Shown here: piece after piece, positions 54,020-63,316 of the stretch
Numbering within the stretch: position 1 is the stretch's first letter
Layout of the letters: each line of letters opens with the position of its first letter
DNA from: Methylocapsa palsarum
GTDB taxonomy: Bacteria > Pseudomonadota > Alphaproteobacteria > Rhizobiales > Beijerinckiaceae
Direction: 5' to 3'
Assembly: GCF_900114285.1 (NCBI RefSeq)
Contig: NZ_FOSN01000015.1
Location: forward strand, 34,048 to 98,047
DNA: 64,000 nt
Made by a program: the position numbers and the translations under genes
Notes under the pieces: model-generated
What the model saw: only the letters and a program-made list of their open reading frames with translations
Told to the model about the DNA's origin: nothing
Databases searched by the model: none

Positions 54020-55148
54020 AGGATTGTAGAAGCCCTCGACGAAGTGATAGACGGCGAGTCTGGCCTCGCTGTGCGACCGGAAACGATGGCGATCGAGGAG
54101 TTCGCATTGAAGACGAAGAATCTCTCGTGCATCGCATTGGCATAGGGTCGCCGACCGATCCGGTCGTTGGCCGCACGACCGCGTCTTCGCAGCGATAGCC
54201 AAAGGCGATGGACGTATATTGCGAGGCCCAGTCCGAATGATGAAGGACACTCTCTGGTTTGCGCGCCGCAAGCGCCATGTCGAGGGCGTCAAGCACGACC
54301 CTCGTCTTGAGGTCGTCGGAGAACGACCACCCAACGATCCGGCGCGACCAGGCGTCGAGCACGACCGCCAGGAACAGGAAACCGGCAAGCGTCGGAACGA
54401 ACGTGATGTCGGCGACCCACAATTCGTTCGGCCCGTCGGCGACGAAGTTCCGTCGGACGAGATCGTTCGCCGGACTATGGTCGCGATTGCGCTCGTCGTC
54501 GGCGCGCTCCGCCGGCGGCTGACGCCAGCGAGCGCCGCCGCCCACATCAGGCGGGCGATGCGCTTTTTGCCGATCGCCATGCCTTCGGCCTTCATCTCGG
54601 CATGGATGCGCGGGGCGCCATAGGTTCCGCGCGACCCGACGTGGATCGTTCGGATGCGACGGATCAGATCGGCGTCTTGCGTCGCTCGAGCCGAGGCCGG
54701 CCGATTGCGCCAGGCGTAATAGCCGGACGCCGAGACCTTCAGCACCCGCGCCATCGTTCGAATGGGATAAACGGCCTGATGCGCGCTCATGAACCGGAAA
54801 ACCCGTTCGGGCTCGCCTTGCTCTCTCGCGCGAACCAGGCCGCCGCCTTTGCCAGGATGTCGCGCTCCTGACGCAGGCGCTGGTTCTCACGCCGTAAGCG
54901 GGTCAGTATTTCACGCTCGGCGCTGATCGGACCGTCGGCTCGCTTGCCGGCGTCGCGCTCAGCCTGCTTGACCCTGCTCGAAATCGACTGCGCCGTCGGT
55001 TCGAACTAACGGGCAAGATCTTCCGGCGTTCGTCCACAGGGACAAGTTCGACCATCTGTCGCCGGAACTCAGGCGGATATGCTTCTCGATAACGCCCCAT
55101 CGGACACCTCAAAACATGACTTCAATTGTCCACCAAAACGGGTCAACT
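53994..55148 (-). mobile_element. Decayed IS3-family insertion sequence
   Basis: Reading the minus strand from about 55148: an OrfA with MGRYREAYPPEFRRQMVEL and, after a frame change, RTPEDLAR then an in-frame TAG, then a leucine-zipper region. The OrfB pieces are RVLKVSASGYYAWRNRPA (54017-54790 frame), then in another frame ELWVADITFVPTLAGFLFLA and VLHHSD, then back to EARLAVYHFVEGFYNP with a premature stop. Two frameshifts plus nonsense codons make it inactive. Ends are tentative: GTTGTTCCCACG at the left and the complement of GTTGACCCGTTTT at the right are similar. Confidence 0.78.
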
Positions 55149-55542
55149 CCACGATGATGTCGCAGTGGTGGGTCAAGCGATCCAGCAGCGCGCTGGTCAT
55201 CTTGGCGTCAGCTTCGCCGGGAAGTTCGCCATTGTCTTCGATCGCGTCGAGCCATTGTACGACTTGATCGAGAAAAGTCAGGCACTCACCGATCATGTCC
55301 GGGGTGATCGGCCGATCACCCTTGCGAACCGCCGATAGAACATCCTCGGCGGCGTGCATCGCGCGCCTCATAGCGGCGAAATCAACGATCCCGGCGCCCC
55401 CTTTTAGCGTGTGAAAGGCACGGAACGAGCCGTCCAGGCTCGCGCGGTCGTCGGGCTCGCGCTCCAACGCCAGAAGGTCGGCGGTGGCCTGCTCTACGAG
55501 CTCGCGCGCCTCGACCAGAAACTGTTAGAGGAACTCGTTCAT
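55149..55542 (-). pseudogene. CheA-type HPt fragment with nonsense codon
   Basis: From ATG 55542 the frame reads MNEFL, then TAA, then QFLVEARELVEQATADLLAL and the phosphotransfer helix FRAFHTLKGGAGIVDFAAM, whose His is the CheA phosphoacceptor. The frame stops matching CheA where the IS3 remnant begins near 55148, so the kinase part is gone. The TAA interrupts the conserved CheA start, and the receiver gene upstream reads into the same frame. The fragment cannot yield a functional CheA. Confidence 0.72.
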
Positions 55543-55908
55543 TGGGGCGCGCCGCAAAACATCGCCATATAGCGAGAGAATTTCGCGGCCGATTGGCCTG
55601 GCGTGATAAAAATTGGCTCCGGCAGCGCGCGCCGCGGCGACGTCGTGAGCGCTCGTCTCAGTGCTGGTAACGAGCGCCGGAATCGCGGACAGCGGCAATG
55701 CTTGCCGCCTCAGCACGCCGAGGAATGTGATCGCGTCCATCTGCGGCATATTGATATCGACGATGAGCGCATCGGCTGGGCTCACGAGCATCCTTTCGAG
55801 CGCTTCGAGGCCGTTGAGCGCCTCCTCAACCTCAAAGCCCTCCTCCTCCAAGATTTGTCGATAGTAAAGCCTAACGAGGTTGGCGTCGTCTACGATAAGG
55901 ACGCGCAT
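55525..55908 (-). CDS. CheY-like receiver protein
   Basis: The 127-residue receiver domain (MRVLIVDDANLVRLYYRQIL) has phosphoacceptor D51 (LIVDINMPQMD) and switch T in ALVTSTET. The conserved Lys before Pro is replaced (YHARPIG instead of KP), so signalling may be impaired. Its last residues, MNEFL, are the start of the neighbouring cheA fragment read in frame, suggesting that the original stop was lost or that the pair is fused around a nonsense codon. Confidence 0.78.
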   Translation of the reverse strand: MRVLIVDDANLVRLYYRQILEEEGFEVEEALNGLEALERMLVSPADALIVDINMPQMDAITFLGVLRRQALPLSAIPALVTSTETSAHDVAAARAAGANFYHARPIGREILSLYGDVLRRAPMNEFL

Positions 55909-56271
55909 CTTGCCATCAACCACGCTTGGCTCTATCCCATTTGGAATTTGGAGCCTTTGGCAAAGCCGGTGCGGTTCACTCACCCACGTGCATGAAGCCT
56001 TCCGCTTGGAGCACCCACGTGATACCCAGCAACACACCTAGAACGAAACGGCGCCGCCCAAGATTGTTGTCAGTTCTTATATACCGCATCGGCGGCAGCC
56101 AACCCTAATGTCCCGTCAAGCTTTTGGCCAAACATCAGAACGTTACGATTTGTGCTAAGCAAGCCGCCCACTTGAAGCTCATACCGGATGGGGCATTGCG
56201 TAGATCTGGAATGGCCTTATTATGTCCGCCTACCTCTAAAACGTCTACATAATTATTTAAGGATAAATTAT
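55909..56271. other. 363-bp gap before the secreted protein gene
   Basis: No gene is supported. Composition becomes AT-richer toward 56271, and the ribosome site AAGGA lies just ahead of the next start. This marks the entry into the foreign-looking segment. Confidence 0.5.
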
Positions 56272-59200
56272 ATGATCAGACGTTTAATCAAAAATTTCTT
56301 TGTGGACATACTTCACTGTGTGCTGGTCGCGATCGCAGTGGGCAGTCCACTCCTTCTTATCGCACATCCATGGACGGCTACCGCCGCCACGGCGAACGGC
56401 TCTACGCTAAACACTCATGCCGTTATGGTAGACGATACCGACAAAATTGTCTCATGGGTATCGAACCAAGACCGAGCATATGATACTGTTGTGTCTCTTG
56501 CATGGGACTACCTTTTAAACAAAGTTCCGAATGACCCGAGCACCGGCCAACCCGCATATTTTTCACAGTCGTATCTCAATCCAGACACCCAACAAATGGC
56601 GGGATGGCCGAACAATCCTGCCGGTATGTTCTCCATGCTCATCGAATCGGCGATGTCGTACTATCAATATTCGGGAAACTATGCGGTTATCACGCTCGCA
56701 CAGCGTCTTGCCGATCAGGAGCTTACCAGCGGCATGACGCTTTCGAATGACAACTGGCCAAATGTCCAATATGCAAGTGGCGACGCCGGGTCACTCACGT
56801 ATCACGGAGCGTCATATGGCGACTCAACCGGTGTGGGCGACGGTGTTGGCATCATCGAACCTGACAAGGTCGGCGAATTCGGCATCGCCCTTATCAAACT
56901 CTACGAACAAACCGGCAAAACTGCCTACCGCGACGCGGCTATAAAAGACGCCGACGCCTTGGCCAATCACGTCCGCGCGGGAAGTTCCTCACAGTCACCA
57001 TGGCCGTTCCGCGTCAATGCGCAGACAGGCGCTATCCGCGAACAATACAGTGCGCACGTGATTTCGCCCATCGAACTATTCGACGAGCTCATCCGCCTCA
57101 ACCTCGGCAACGTAGCGAACTACCAGCGCGCCCGCACGACCGCATGGAATTGGATGATGACCTACCCGATGATTAACAACGCGTGGTCGGGATACTTCGA
57201 AGATGTCTCTGTCCAGGGGGACACGAGCAATACAAACCAGCTCAATGCTATGATGACGGCGCGCTATTTACTCCGCAATCCACAGACCGATCCGAACTGG
57301 GAGACACATGTACGTGGGCTCATTTCATGGGTCGAGTCGACCTTTGGCGTAAGTCAGTTTGGCGCCTTCACCATCGAAGAACAGCAAATATTCATGTTCG
57401 CAATGGGCAGTCACACCAGCCGCTACGCGGAAGTCAATGCACTTTTATATGAGAAAACAGGTGATGTGTCAGCAAAAGAGAAAGCATACCGTTCATTCAA
57501 CTGGGCGACCTACATGGCGCGCTCGACCGGCGTTGTCATCGACGGTCCATCAGTAAATAATCAATGGTTCACGGATGGATACGGGGACTACATCCGTCAT
57601 TTCATGATCGGTATGGGTGCGTCCCCGGATTGGACTCCGATTGGACAGACACACCTGCTTGAGTCGAGTTCGGTCGTGTCAAACATCACCTATACAAGTT
57701 CACAGATTACCTACACTACCTTCGACCCCAGCGGCATCGAGGAGATCGAAGTCGCAAGTGTACCGATAGGCGTTACGGCAAATGGCGCCCCGCTCCCTAA
57801 ACGAAGTGACCTTGCCGGGCAGGGCTGGACCATCACACAGAATGTCTTGCGCATTCGTCATGATAGTAGCGGAATCATTATGATCGAGTTTAATGGAGTA
57901 CCCATCAATCAAAATCCCTCAATTACCCTCATTTCTCCTTTGAACAACGCTACAGCAACCTCCCCTGGCAGTTTTTTATTGCAAGCAACAGCAAGCGACC
58001 CCGATGGCACGGTTAACAGGGTTGAGTTCTACAGCAACGGCTTTCTCGTCGCCACTGTCGCATCACCTCCGTACATATACACGTTGAGCAGCTTAGCAGA
58101 GGGTACTTATAGCCTCTCAGCACGAGCATTTGACAACCTCAATGCCTACAGCATTTTAGCCACGGCGCTCGTGACGGTTAGTAACCCTTCGTCAACCTCC
58201 ACCTCCCCTCCCGTATACGAGACAGTCTGGAATACCACAACTCCTTCAAAATCGACGTCGTCCTTCAATGTCCAGGCTGGAGATCTCCTCGTGGCTACCG
58301 CCATGACAGAAGACTCGAGTGTCAGCGTGAGCATCTCTGGAGGCGCTCTTAACTGGATACAACAGCAGGTTGTTAGTGTTCCGAGCTATGGCTGGGTCTC
58401 AATCTGGACTGCCGCCGTCGACGCCAATAAGACCATGTCCATCACGTTCACAAGAGAGGGGGGTACGGGGAACTACGGCGGAAATATCTTCGCGTTCCGC
58501 AACGCAATTATTGGGGCAAGTAGCAACACAAATGGTTTCGGTTCTTCGACACTCAACTTCACCACCACACAGACCAACTCCGCTATTGTCGTTGCAAATG
58601 TTGACTGGAACGCTGTCTCAGGTAGTTCCCGCGTGTGGAGGACAAACGCCGGAGCGTTCACGGAGAAAAGTTACGCCAATGTTTCTGGAGCGTACTCGAT
58701 CTACGGCGGCTTCCATCAAAACGCAGGAGCGTCCGGCACTTATGCGGTCGGTCTCTCTGCTCCGGACGGAGAGAAATACTCGATCGCGGCGGTGGAGGTG
58801 AAGGGAACCGCTAGTGCTGTGAACACTGCTCCTCCGATAATTTCTGGTGTCACCACGGGAAGCATCAATCAAAATGGCGCATCCATCATATGGACCACTA
58901 ATGCACCCGCTACATCTCGCGTCGAATATGGTCTCTCTACTAATTATAGCAACACTACGGCCGTCAACTCAAGTCTTGATACCACCCATACGCAGGTAGT
59001 AGCAGGGTTAAGTGCGGGGACCCTATATCACTTCCGCATTCACTCAATAGATGCGGCGGGCAATGAGGGCATTTCGTCTGACTTTACTTTTGCTACTCCC
59101 ATGCAATCCGACACCAAATTTCTTTTCGGAGATCAAGAGATTGAATCCCAGGTTGATTACAACGCATTAGGGTCAGCCGAAGCATTTCAGACAACGGCAA

Positions 59201-59574
59201 TTTCCTCTGGAACCGTGCGCGCGATATCGGTTTATGTCGATGGCTCATCGACTGCAAGAACCCTGATTGCCGGGATTTATGCTGACTCGGCTGGCCACCC
59301 CGGCCCCTTGATTACACAAGGAAGTAGCGCCGCGCTCACAGCTTCAGCATGGAACGCCGTTACAATTCCCGGCGCGAGTGTGACTGAAGGTCAGCCCTAT
59401 TGGATCGCAGTTTTGGGCATAAACAGCGGACAATTGAGCTTCCGAGATGGTTCCGGTGGCTGCAAAAGCGAGGTAAGCGCGCAATCAGATTTGACCGCTT
59501 TGCCATTGAGCTGGATGACTGGTGCTATTTATCCTTCTTGCCCACTCTCGGCTTATGGCTCAATAGGACCGTAG
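56272..59574 (+). CDS. Large secreted multidomain protein, glycosidase-like with Ig/FnIII
   Basis: The 1100-residue protein has a signal/anchor (about 12-40). Residues about 55-500 form an alpha-helical repeat domain resembling (alpha/alpha)6 carbohydrate enzymes (MFSMLIESAMSYYQYSGNYA, DKVGEFGIALIKLYEQTGKT). Next come a bacterial Ig-like domain (SITLISPLNNATATSPGSF...), a beta domain, a fibronectin III domain (SRVEYGLSTNYSNTTAVNSS) and a lectin-like C-terminus. ATG 56272 has AAGGA upstream. Lower GC and different codon use from its neighbours indicate horizontal gain. A polysaccharide lyase/epimerase role is a guess; the catalytic residues were not identified. Confidence 0.75.
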   Translation: MIRRLIKNFFVDILHCVLVAIAVGSPLLLIAHPWTATAATANGSTLNTHAVMVDDTDKIVSWVSNQDRAYDTVVSLAWDYLLNKVPNDPSTGQPAYFSQSYLNPDTQQMAGWPNNPAGMFSMLIESAMSYYQYSGNYAVITLAQRLADQELTSGMTLSNDNWPNVQYASGDAGSLTYHGASYGDSTGVGDGVGIIEPDKVGEFGIALIKLYEQTGKTAYRDAAIKDADALANHVRAGSSSQSPWPFRVNAQTGAIREQYSAHVISPIELFDELIRLNLGNVANYQRARTTAWNWMMTYPMINNAWSGYFEDVSVQGDTSNTNQLNAMMTARYLLRNPQTDPNWETHVRGLISWVESTFGVSQFGAFTIEEQQIFMFAMGSHTSRYAEVNALLYEKTGDVSAKEKAYRSFNWATYMARSTGVVIDGPSVNNQWFTDGYGDYIRHFMIGMGASPDWTPIGQTHLLESSSVVSNITYTSSQITYTTFDPSGIEEIEVASVPIGVTANGAPLPKRSDLAGQGWTITQNVLRIRHDSSGIIMIEFNGVPINQNPSITLISPLNNATATSPGSFLLQATASDPDGTVNRVEFYSNGFLVATVASPPYIYTLSSLAEGTYSLSARAFDNLNAYSILATALVTVSNPSSTSTSPPVYETVWNTTTPSKSTSSFNVQAGDLLVATAMTEDSSVSVSISGGALNWIQQQVVSVPSYGWVSIWTAAVDANKTMSITFTREGGTGNYGGNIFAFRNAIIGASSNTNGFGSSTLNFTTTQTNSAIVVANVDWNAVSGSSRVWRTNAGAFTEKSYANVSGAYSIYGGFHQNAGASGTYAVGLSAPDGEKYSIAAVEVKGTASAVNTAPPIISGVTTGSINQNGASIIWTTNAPATSRVEYGLSTNYSNTTAVNSSLDTTHTQVVAGLSAGTLYHFRIHSIDAAGNEGISSDFTFATPMQSDTKFLFGDQEIESQVDYNALGSAEAFQTTAISSGTVRAISVYVDGSSTARTLIAGIYADSAGHPGPLITQGSSAALTASAWNAVTIPGASVTEGQPYWIAVLGINSGQLSFRDGSGGCKSEVSAQSDLTALPLSWMTGAIYPSCPLSAYGSIGP

Positions 59575-60197
59575 GGCTGCGATATGGACGGTTGGACCTG
59601 CCGTTGCACGCTTCATAGGGCATTGTCACGACGGGCCTTTTGTGGGCATTTGTTACGTTGCCTAATTCCAGCGCGCGAAACTATCCAGATGCTTGATTTA
59701 TCAAGCTGCAGCGACGGCTTCGCGCCACGTGTTTATCGGAAAGCCCAACGCGTCCTTGCTGAAGTAAGATTGTGCTGGATGTAAAAGATCTTATGGACGC
59801 CGATCGAGGGTCAGATTTCGACGCCGATTGACACACCAAAGCCGAGGGATCCTTGCCTCGATCAGCATCTCCGTGGCACCGCACTGCACGGACAGACACA
59901 GCTTCATCGCTCGATTCGGGTGACCCTGGAGAACGGCTTTCAGGTAGAAGCCCGAGTTCTGCAGGTTCAGGTGCTAGCTGTTTGGTCCCTAGGAGATCGT
60001 GATGCTAAGCTGTGTCGTGAGGCGGAGGAAGCGTTATGGAGGACATTCTTCATGGAAGCGCCCGAACAACGCCGCGAGTTCGAGCCGAACTCCAAGAGCC
60101 TCTGTCGGGGGTATGTCCCAGCCAAGTGGACGCATAGCACTGAATGCCTCCGACCCTCCAGGGACGGTCATACCGATGAGATTGGGCTGCGTGACCA
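59575..60197. other. 623-bp gap, decayed sequence
   Basis: No intact gene was recognised. Short frames on both strands (for example 59681-59899 minus, 59920-60285 plus) lack start signals or known motifs. Composition returns to that of the host toward 60197. It probably marks the edge between the foreign secreted-protein segment and the conjugative module. Confidence 0.5.
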
Positions 60198-60686
60198 TCA
60201 CCGCTCAGAGCTCCCTGCCGCCATGCGCATTGGCAGCACCAGCCGGAGCGAGTCGGGCAGCCGCACGAACCCATGGGCCGCGTAGAACCCGGCCGCAACC
60301 TCGTCCAGCGCGTCGACCACGACCATAGAGGAGCTGACCGTGCCGACGCTGTCGAACGCGCGCCGCAACGCATCCGCCAGCAGCACGGCGCCAAGCCGTT
60401 GTCCCTGACGTTCCTTCGCGACGGCCAGGCGACCGATCAGCGTGGCACACACCAGCGGGTAGCGCGGGACGTGCTTGCGAGCCGCCTCGGGCACATCGCC
60501 CTGCGAGATCGCCATGGCGCAAAGCGTGTAGTAGCCCAACACGTGGGTCGGCTCGCCGACCTCGCTCAGGATGAACACGGCATTTGCCTTCCTGCGCACG
60601 TCCTGGCCAGCCTGCGTCTTGAGATAGCGATCCAAGCTTTCTACCACACAGGTAAAGCTGCCTTGATCGTGCTCCTCCTCGAGCAT
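60198..60686 (-). CDS. TacT-like GNAT acetyltransferase toxin, antitoxin missing
   Basis: The 162-residue GNAT protein has the features of tRNA-acetylating toxins: an EEHDQGSFTCVVESLDRYLK N-terminus, VLGYYTLCAMAI, LIGRLAVAKERQGQRLGAVL (acetyl-CoA loop R-x-x-G-Q-R-L-G) and VVDALDEVAAGFYAAHGF. Such toxins normally follow a DUF1778 ribbon-helix-helix antitoxin gene. Here the upstream space is replaced by the truncated repA, and the first residues of the toxin also appear trimmed. Whether it is still expressed is unclear. Confidence 0.82.
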   Translation of the reverse strand: MLEEEHDQGSFTCVVESLDRYLKTQAGQDVRRKANAVFILSEVGEPTHVLGYYTLCAMAISQGDVPEAARKHVPRYPLVCATLIGRLAVAKERQGQRLGAVLLADALRRAFDSVGTVSSSMVVVDALDEVAAGFYAAHGFVRLPDSLRLVLPMRMAAGSSER

Positions 60687-60736
60687 GGACGGAACGCGCC
60701 GACGGCCACGGCCATCCCGGCGGAATCGAACTGATC

Positions 60737-61399
60737 ATGCCGGACCGGTTCTATCGCGCCGTCCTCGACGACGCGCTCGTGCTCACCATCGATCGCGACT
60801 ATTTCGCGCTGTCGGGCGGAATGGAGCGCTGGCTCTATCGTCTCGTGCGCAAGCACGCGGGCCGGCAGCCGAGCGGTTGGCGGTTCGATTTCCGCCATCT
60901 CCACATCAAATCGGCGAGCCTGTCGCCGTTCAAGCGCTTCGCTTTCGAACTGCGCGACATCGCCCGCAGGCAGCCGCTGCCAGGCTATCGTCTGATTGTC
61001 GAGCGCGAGATCGGCGGGCGCGAGCTGCTGGTTTTCATGCGGGCGGAATTGTCCACAGGCACCTGTGGACAAGCTGTGGAAAGCCTCGTGCTATCGGGAA
61101 CCGGGAGTGTCGTGCCATCAGGAACCCGAGCCTCGTGCTATCAGGAACCGAAACCAGCCCTAAGGCACTGGCAAGATGAAGAAATCCGCGCCCTTAACTT
61201 AGAATCTAACATAGAGTCTAACGTTACTGCTGCTGGCGCGGACAAAAGCGAACCTGATCCGCGGCATCCCGCGAAGGGAAAGCGACGCAATCAGGGACAA
61301 GCACAGCGCACGTTTTTCCGTAAAGCAGCGTCTCCCAAATCCGGTCCATCGATAACGTCGGAGCTTGCCGTCACTTTGAAGCCGGGCGGCGCGTCATGA
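60737..61399 (+). pseudogene. RepA-type replication initiator, N-terminally truncated
   Basis: This 220-residue C-terminal part of a plasmid/ICE replication initiator (RPA family) contains FYRAVLDDALVLTIDRDYFA, GGMERWLYRLVRKHAGRQPS and FDFRHLHIKSASLSPFKRFA. In-frame RepA-like sequence continues upstream without a start codon to about 60690 (GGIELI before the first Met) and stops at the toxin gene, so the N-terminal winged-helix part is lost. The stop overlaps the parA start (ATGA). Confidence 0.8.
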
Positions 61400-62442
61400 T
61401 CGTCGCTTTGCTGAACCAGAAGGGCGGGGTCGGCAAAACGACCCTGGCGCTTCATCTCGCCGGCCAGTGGGCTCGCCAAGGTCAGCGCGTCACCCTGATC
61501 GACGCCGACCCGCAAGGATCGGCCCTGGACTGGTCCGAGCAAAGGGCTCGCGAGAATCTGGGCCGCCTCTTCGGCGTCGTCGGCCTTGCCCGCGACACCC
61601 TCCATCGCGAGGCGCCCGAGCTCGCCCGTGACGCCGATCACGTCATCATCGACGGGCCGCCGCGCGTCGCCGGGCTGATGCGCTCGGCCCTGCTCGCCGC
61701 CGATCTTGTGCTGATCCCGGTCCAGCCATCGCCATTCGACGGATGGGCCTCAAGCGAGATGCTCAAGCTGATCAGCGAGGCGCGCATCTTCCGCCCACAG
61801 CTCGTTGCGCGTTTCGTGCTCAACCGGTGCGATCCGCGCACGATTATCGCCCGTGAGACAGCCGAGACGCTGGCCGATCACGATCCGCCGGTCCTCGCCG
61901 CAACCATCGGTCAGCGCGTCGCCTTCGCCGACGCCGCGCGCACCGGCCGTCTCGTTTTTGACTGGGACGAGCATAGTCCAGCCGCAAGGGAAATCACGGC
62001 GCCGCCCGTCCCGGCGACGCCGAAAGCTGGATCAAGGCCCCTGACATTCCGCCGGCCGCTCCCGCCAGGGCCGATGTTTTCTCGGCCCGCCTCACCATCG
62101 ACGTCACGCCGGAGCTGCGCGGCCGCATCAAACTCGCCGCCTTTCGGCGCAGCGTCACCGTCGCCGACATGCTGCGCGAATTGCTCGCGCGCGAATTCCC
62201 TCAATCTCCCGGAGACGAACGATGAGAAACGCCGCGCTGAAACATGCGCAAGATCGAGCGACGCCCGCCGTCGATGCGGCCGACGCGCTCACGCATGTCG
62301 AGCTGACTTGGATCGAGAAGAAAATCGAACATTGGATTCGCTTCGGCGAGCCTGTCGCAGAGAGGATTCTCGACCGCCGCCACCGGATCGTCAGCTTCCG
62401 TCCCGGCGATATTTTCGCTTTCGTCCGCTGGGCCTCAAATGA
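61396..62442 (+). CDS. parA: ParA-family partition ATPase, C-terminal frame altered
   Basis: The protein starts MIVALLNQKGGVGKTTLALH (deviant Walker A), with LIDADPQGSALDW, HVIIDGPPR and LIPVQPSPFDGWAS, the signatures of the short ParA family in alphaproteobacterial conjugative modules (about 210 residues). After about residue 198 (SPAAREIT) the frame runs 150 codons out of phase through the parB-like and DUF2840 genes. The normal ParA end and the parB-like start therefore seem to have been lost in a small deletion. The ATPase core is intact. Confidence 0.85.
   Translation: MIVALLNQKGGVGKTTLALHLAGQWARQGQRVTLIDADPQGSALDWSEQRARENLGRLFGVVGLARDTLHREAPELARDADHVIIDGPPRVAGLMRSALLAADLVLIPVQPSPFDGWASSEMLKLISEARIFRPQLVARFVLNRCDPRTIIARETAETLADHDPPVLAATIGQRVAFADAARTGRLVFDWDEHSPAAREITAPPVPATPKAGSRPLTFRRPLPPGPMFSRPASPSTSRRSCAAASNSPPFGAASPSPTCCANCSRANSLNLPETNDEKRRAETCARSSDARRRCGRRAHACRADLDREENRTLDSLRRACRREDSRPPPPDRQLPSRRYFRFRPLGLK
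61977..62225 (+). pseudogene. ParB-like partition partner without a start codon
   Basis: In the frame after a TAG at 61974 lies GDAESWIKAPDIPPAAPARA and then RLTIDVTPELRGRIKLAAFR, VTVADMLRELLAREF, the ribbon-helix-helix-like partner normally encoded after parA. Its TGA (62223-62225) overlaps the DUF2840 ATG, as expected of a native gene. No ATG, GTG or TTG occurs before the conserved part, so it is either start-less or expressed by frameshifting from parA. Confidence 0.7.
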
Positions 62443-62743
62443 TTTCGGCACGATCGCTTCCCGCATCGACGTCGTGCGCGCGGTCGTCCCGGGCGAACCC
62501 TATCAGACGCTTCCCTTCGTCCGTCCCGGCGGTGAAATCCTGCTGCGCCTCGACAGCTGGCCCAAGATTCAGCGCGCGCTGCAGGCGATCGACGCGGTGG
62601 AGGCGATAGAGCTCGACCCCGTCGATGTCGCGCCCGATCACTGGCGTCACGTTCACAGCCGCCTGACCGTCGGTCATGAGCCGCGGGCCTATACGCGGGC
62701 GCAGCACGACGCCTGGCTGTTGCGCCGGAGGGCGCAGCCATGA
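62222..62743 (+). CDS. DUF2840 family protein of conjugative modules
   Basis: The 173-residue protein has LTWIEKKIEHWIRFGEPVAE and FRPGDIFAFVRWASNDFGTI, characteristic of DUF2840. The family has no known biochemistry but is nearly always found between parA/parB-like and traF genes in alphaproteobacterial integrative elements. ATGA overlaps link it to the genes on both sides. Confidence 0.88.
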   Translation: MRNAALKHAQDRATPAVDAADALTHVELTWIEKKIEHWIRFGEPVAERILDRRHRIVSFRPGDIFAFVRWASNDFGTIASRIDVVRAVVPGEPYQTLPFVRPGGEILLRLDSWPKIQRALQAIDAVEAIELDPVDVAPDHWRHVHSRLTVGHEPRAYTRAQHDAWLLRRRAQP

Positions 62744-63282
62744 GCCGCCGCCGATGGGTGTTGGCGACTGTTTTGGCGAGCCTCGTGGCGGGGTCCGCAG
62801 CCTTGGTCCATCCGTCTCCGAAACTGATTTGGAACGCCAGCGCGAGCGCCCCGATCGGTCTCTACGCTTTGCGCGCGGCAAGCGATCTTCGCGAGAGCGA
62901 CCTCGTCGCCGTGATTCCGCCGGAGCCTGTCGCGCGCTTTCTCGACGAACGCGGCTATCTCCCTCAGGGCGTCCCGCTGATGAAGCGCATTCTCGCGCTT
63001 CCGGGTCAGATGGTCTGCCGCGAAGGCGTCCGCATCTCCGTTGACGGCGCGGCCATCGGAGAGGCGCAGGCCCGCGACCGGCGCGGCCGCGACCTTCCGG
63101 AGTGGCAAGGATGCCGGCGCCTCGCGGATGCTGAGGTCTTTCTCATGAATCCGGTCTCAGACAGCCTCGACGGGCGCTATCTCGGCCCATTTCCCGCAAG
63201 CTCGATCATTGGCCGCGCGGCCCCTCTCTGGACCGACGAAACAGGCGACGAGCGCTTCGTCTGGCGCGCGGCGACGCGCTGA
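62740..63282 (+). CDS. traF: TraF-type S26 signal peptidase of conjugation
   Basis: TraF processes pilin in conjugation systems. The 180-residue protein has one N-terminal membrane segment (about 6-22), the catalytic Ser region NASASAPIGLYALR, the catalytic Lys region VPLMKRILALPGQMVC, and MNPVSDSLDGRYLGPFPAS. It overlaps DUF2840 by ATGA. The start is fixed by that overlap. Confidence 0.92.
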   Translation: MSRRRWVLATVLASLVAGSAALVHPSPKLIWNASASAPIGLYALRAASDLRESDLVAVIPPEPVARFLDERGYLPQGVPLMKRILALPGQMVCREGVRISVDGAAIGEAQARDRRGRDLPEWQGCRRLADAEVFLMNPVSDSLDGRYLGPFPASSIIGRAAPLWTDETGDERFVWRAATR

Positions 63283-63316
63283 GCCGTTACCGCCTCGAGT
63301 AGAAAAGAACGCCTTC

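Noticed and set aside
53550..54890. 446-residue minus-strand protein overlapping cas3 and the IS
   Set aside because: Only its middle part matches a transposase. The ends are antisense to cas3 and out-of-frame IS sequence.
51369..56270. CRISPR array near cas3
   Set aside because: No set of 20-40 bp direct repeats with regular unique spacers was seen on either strand.
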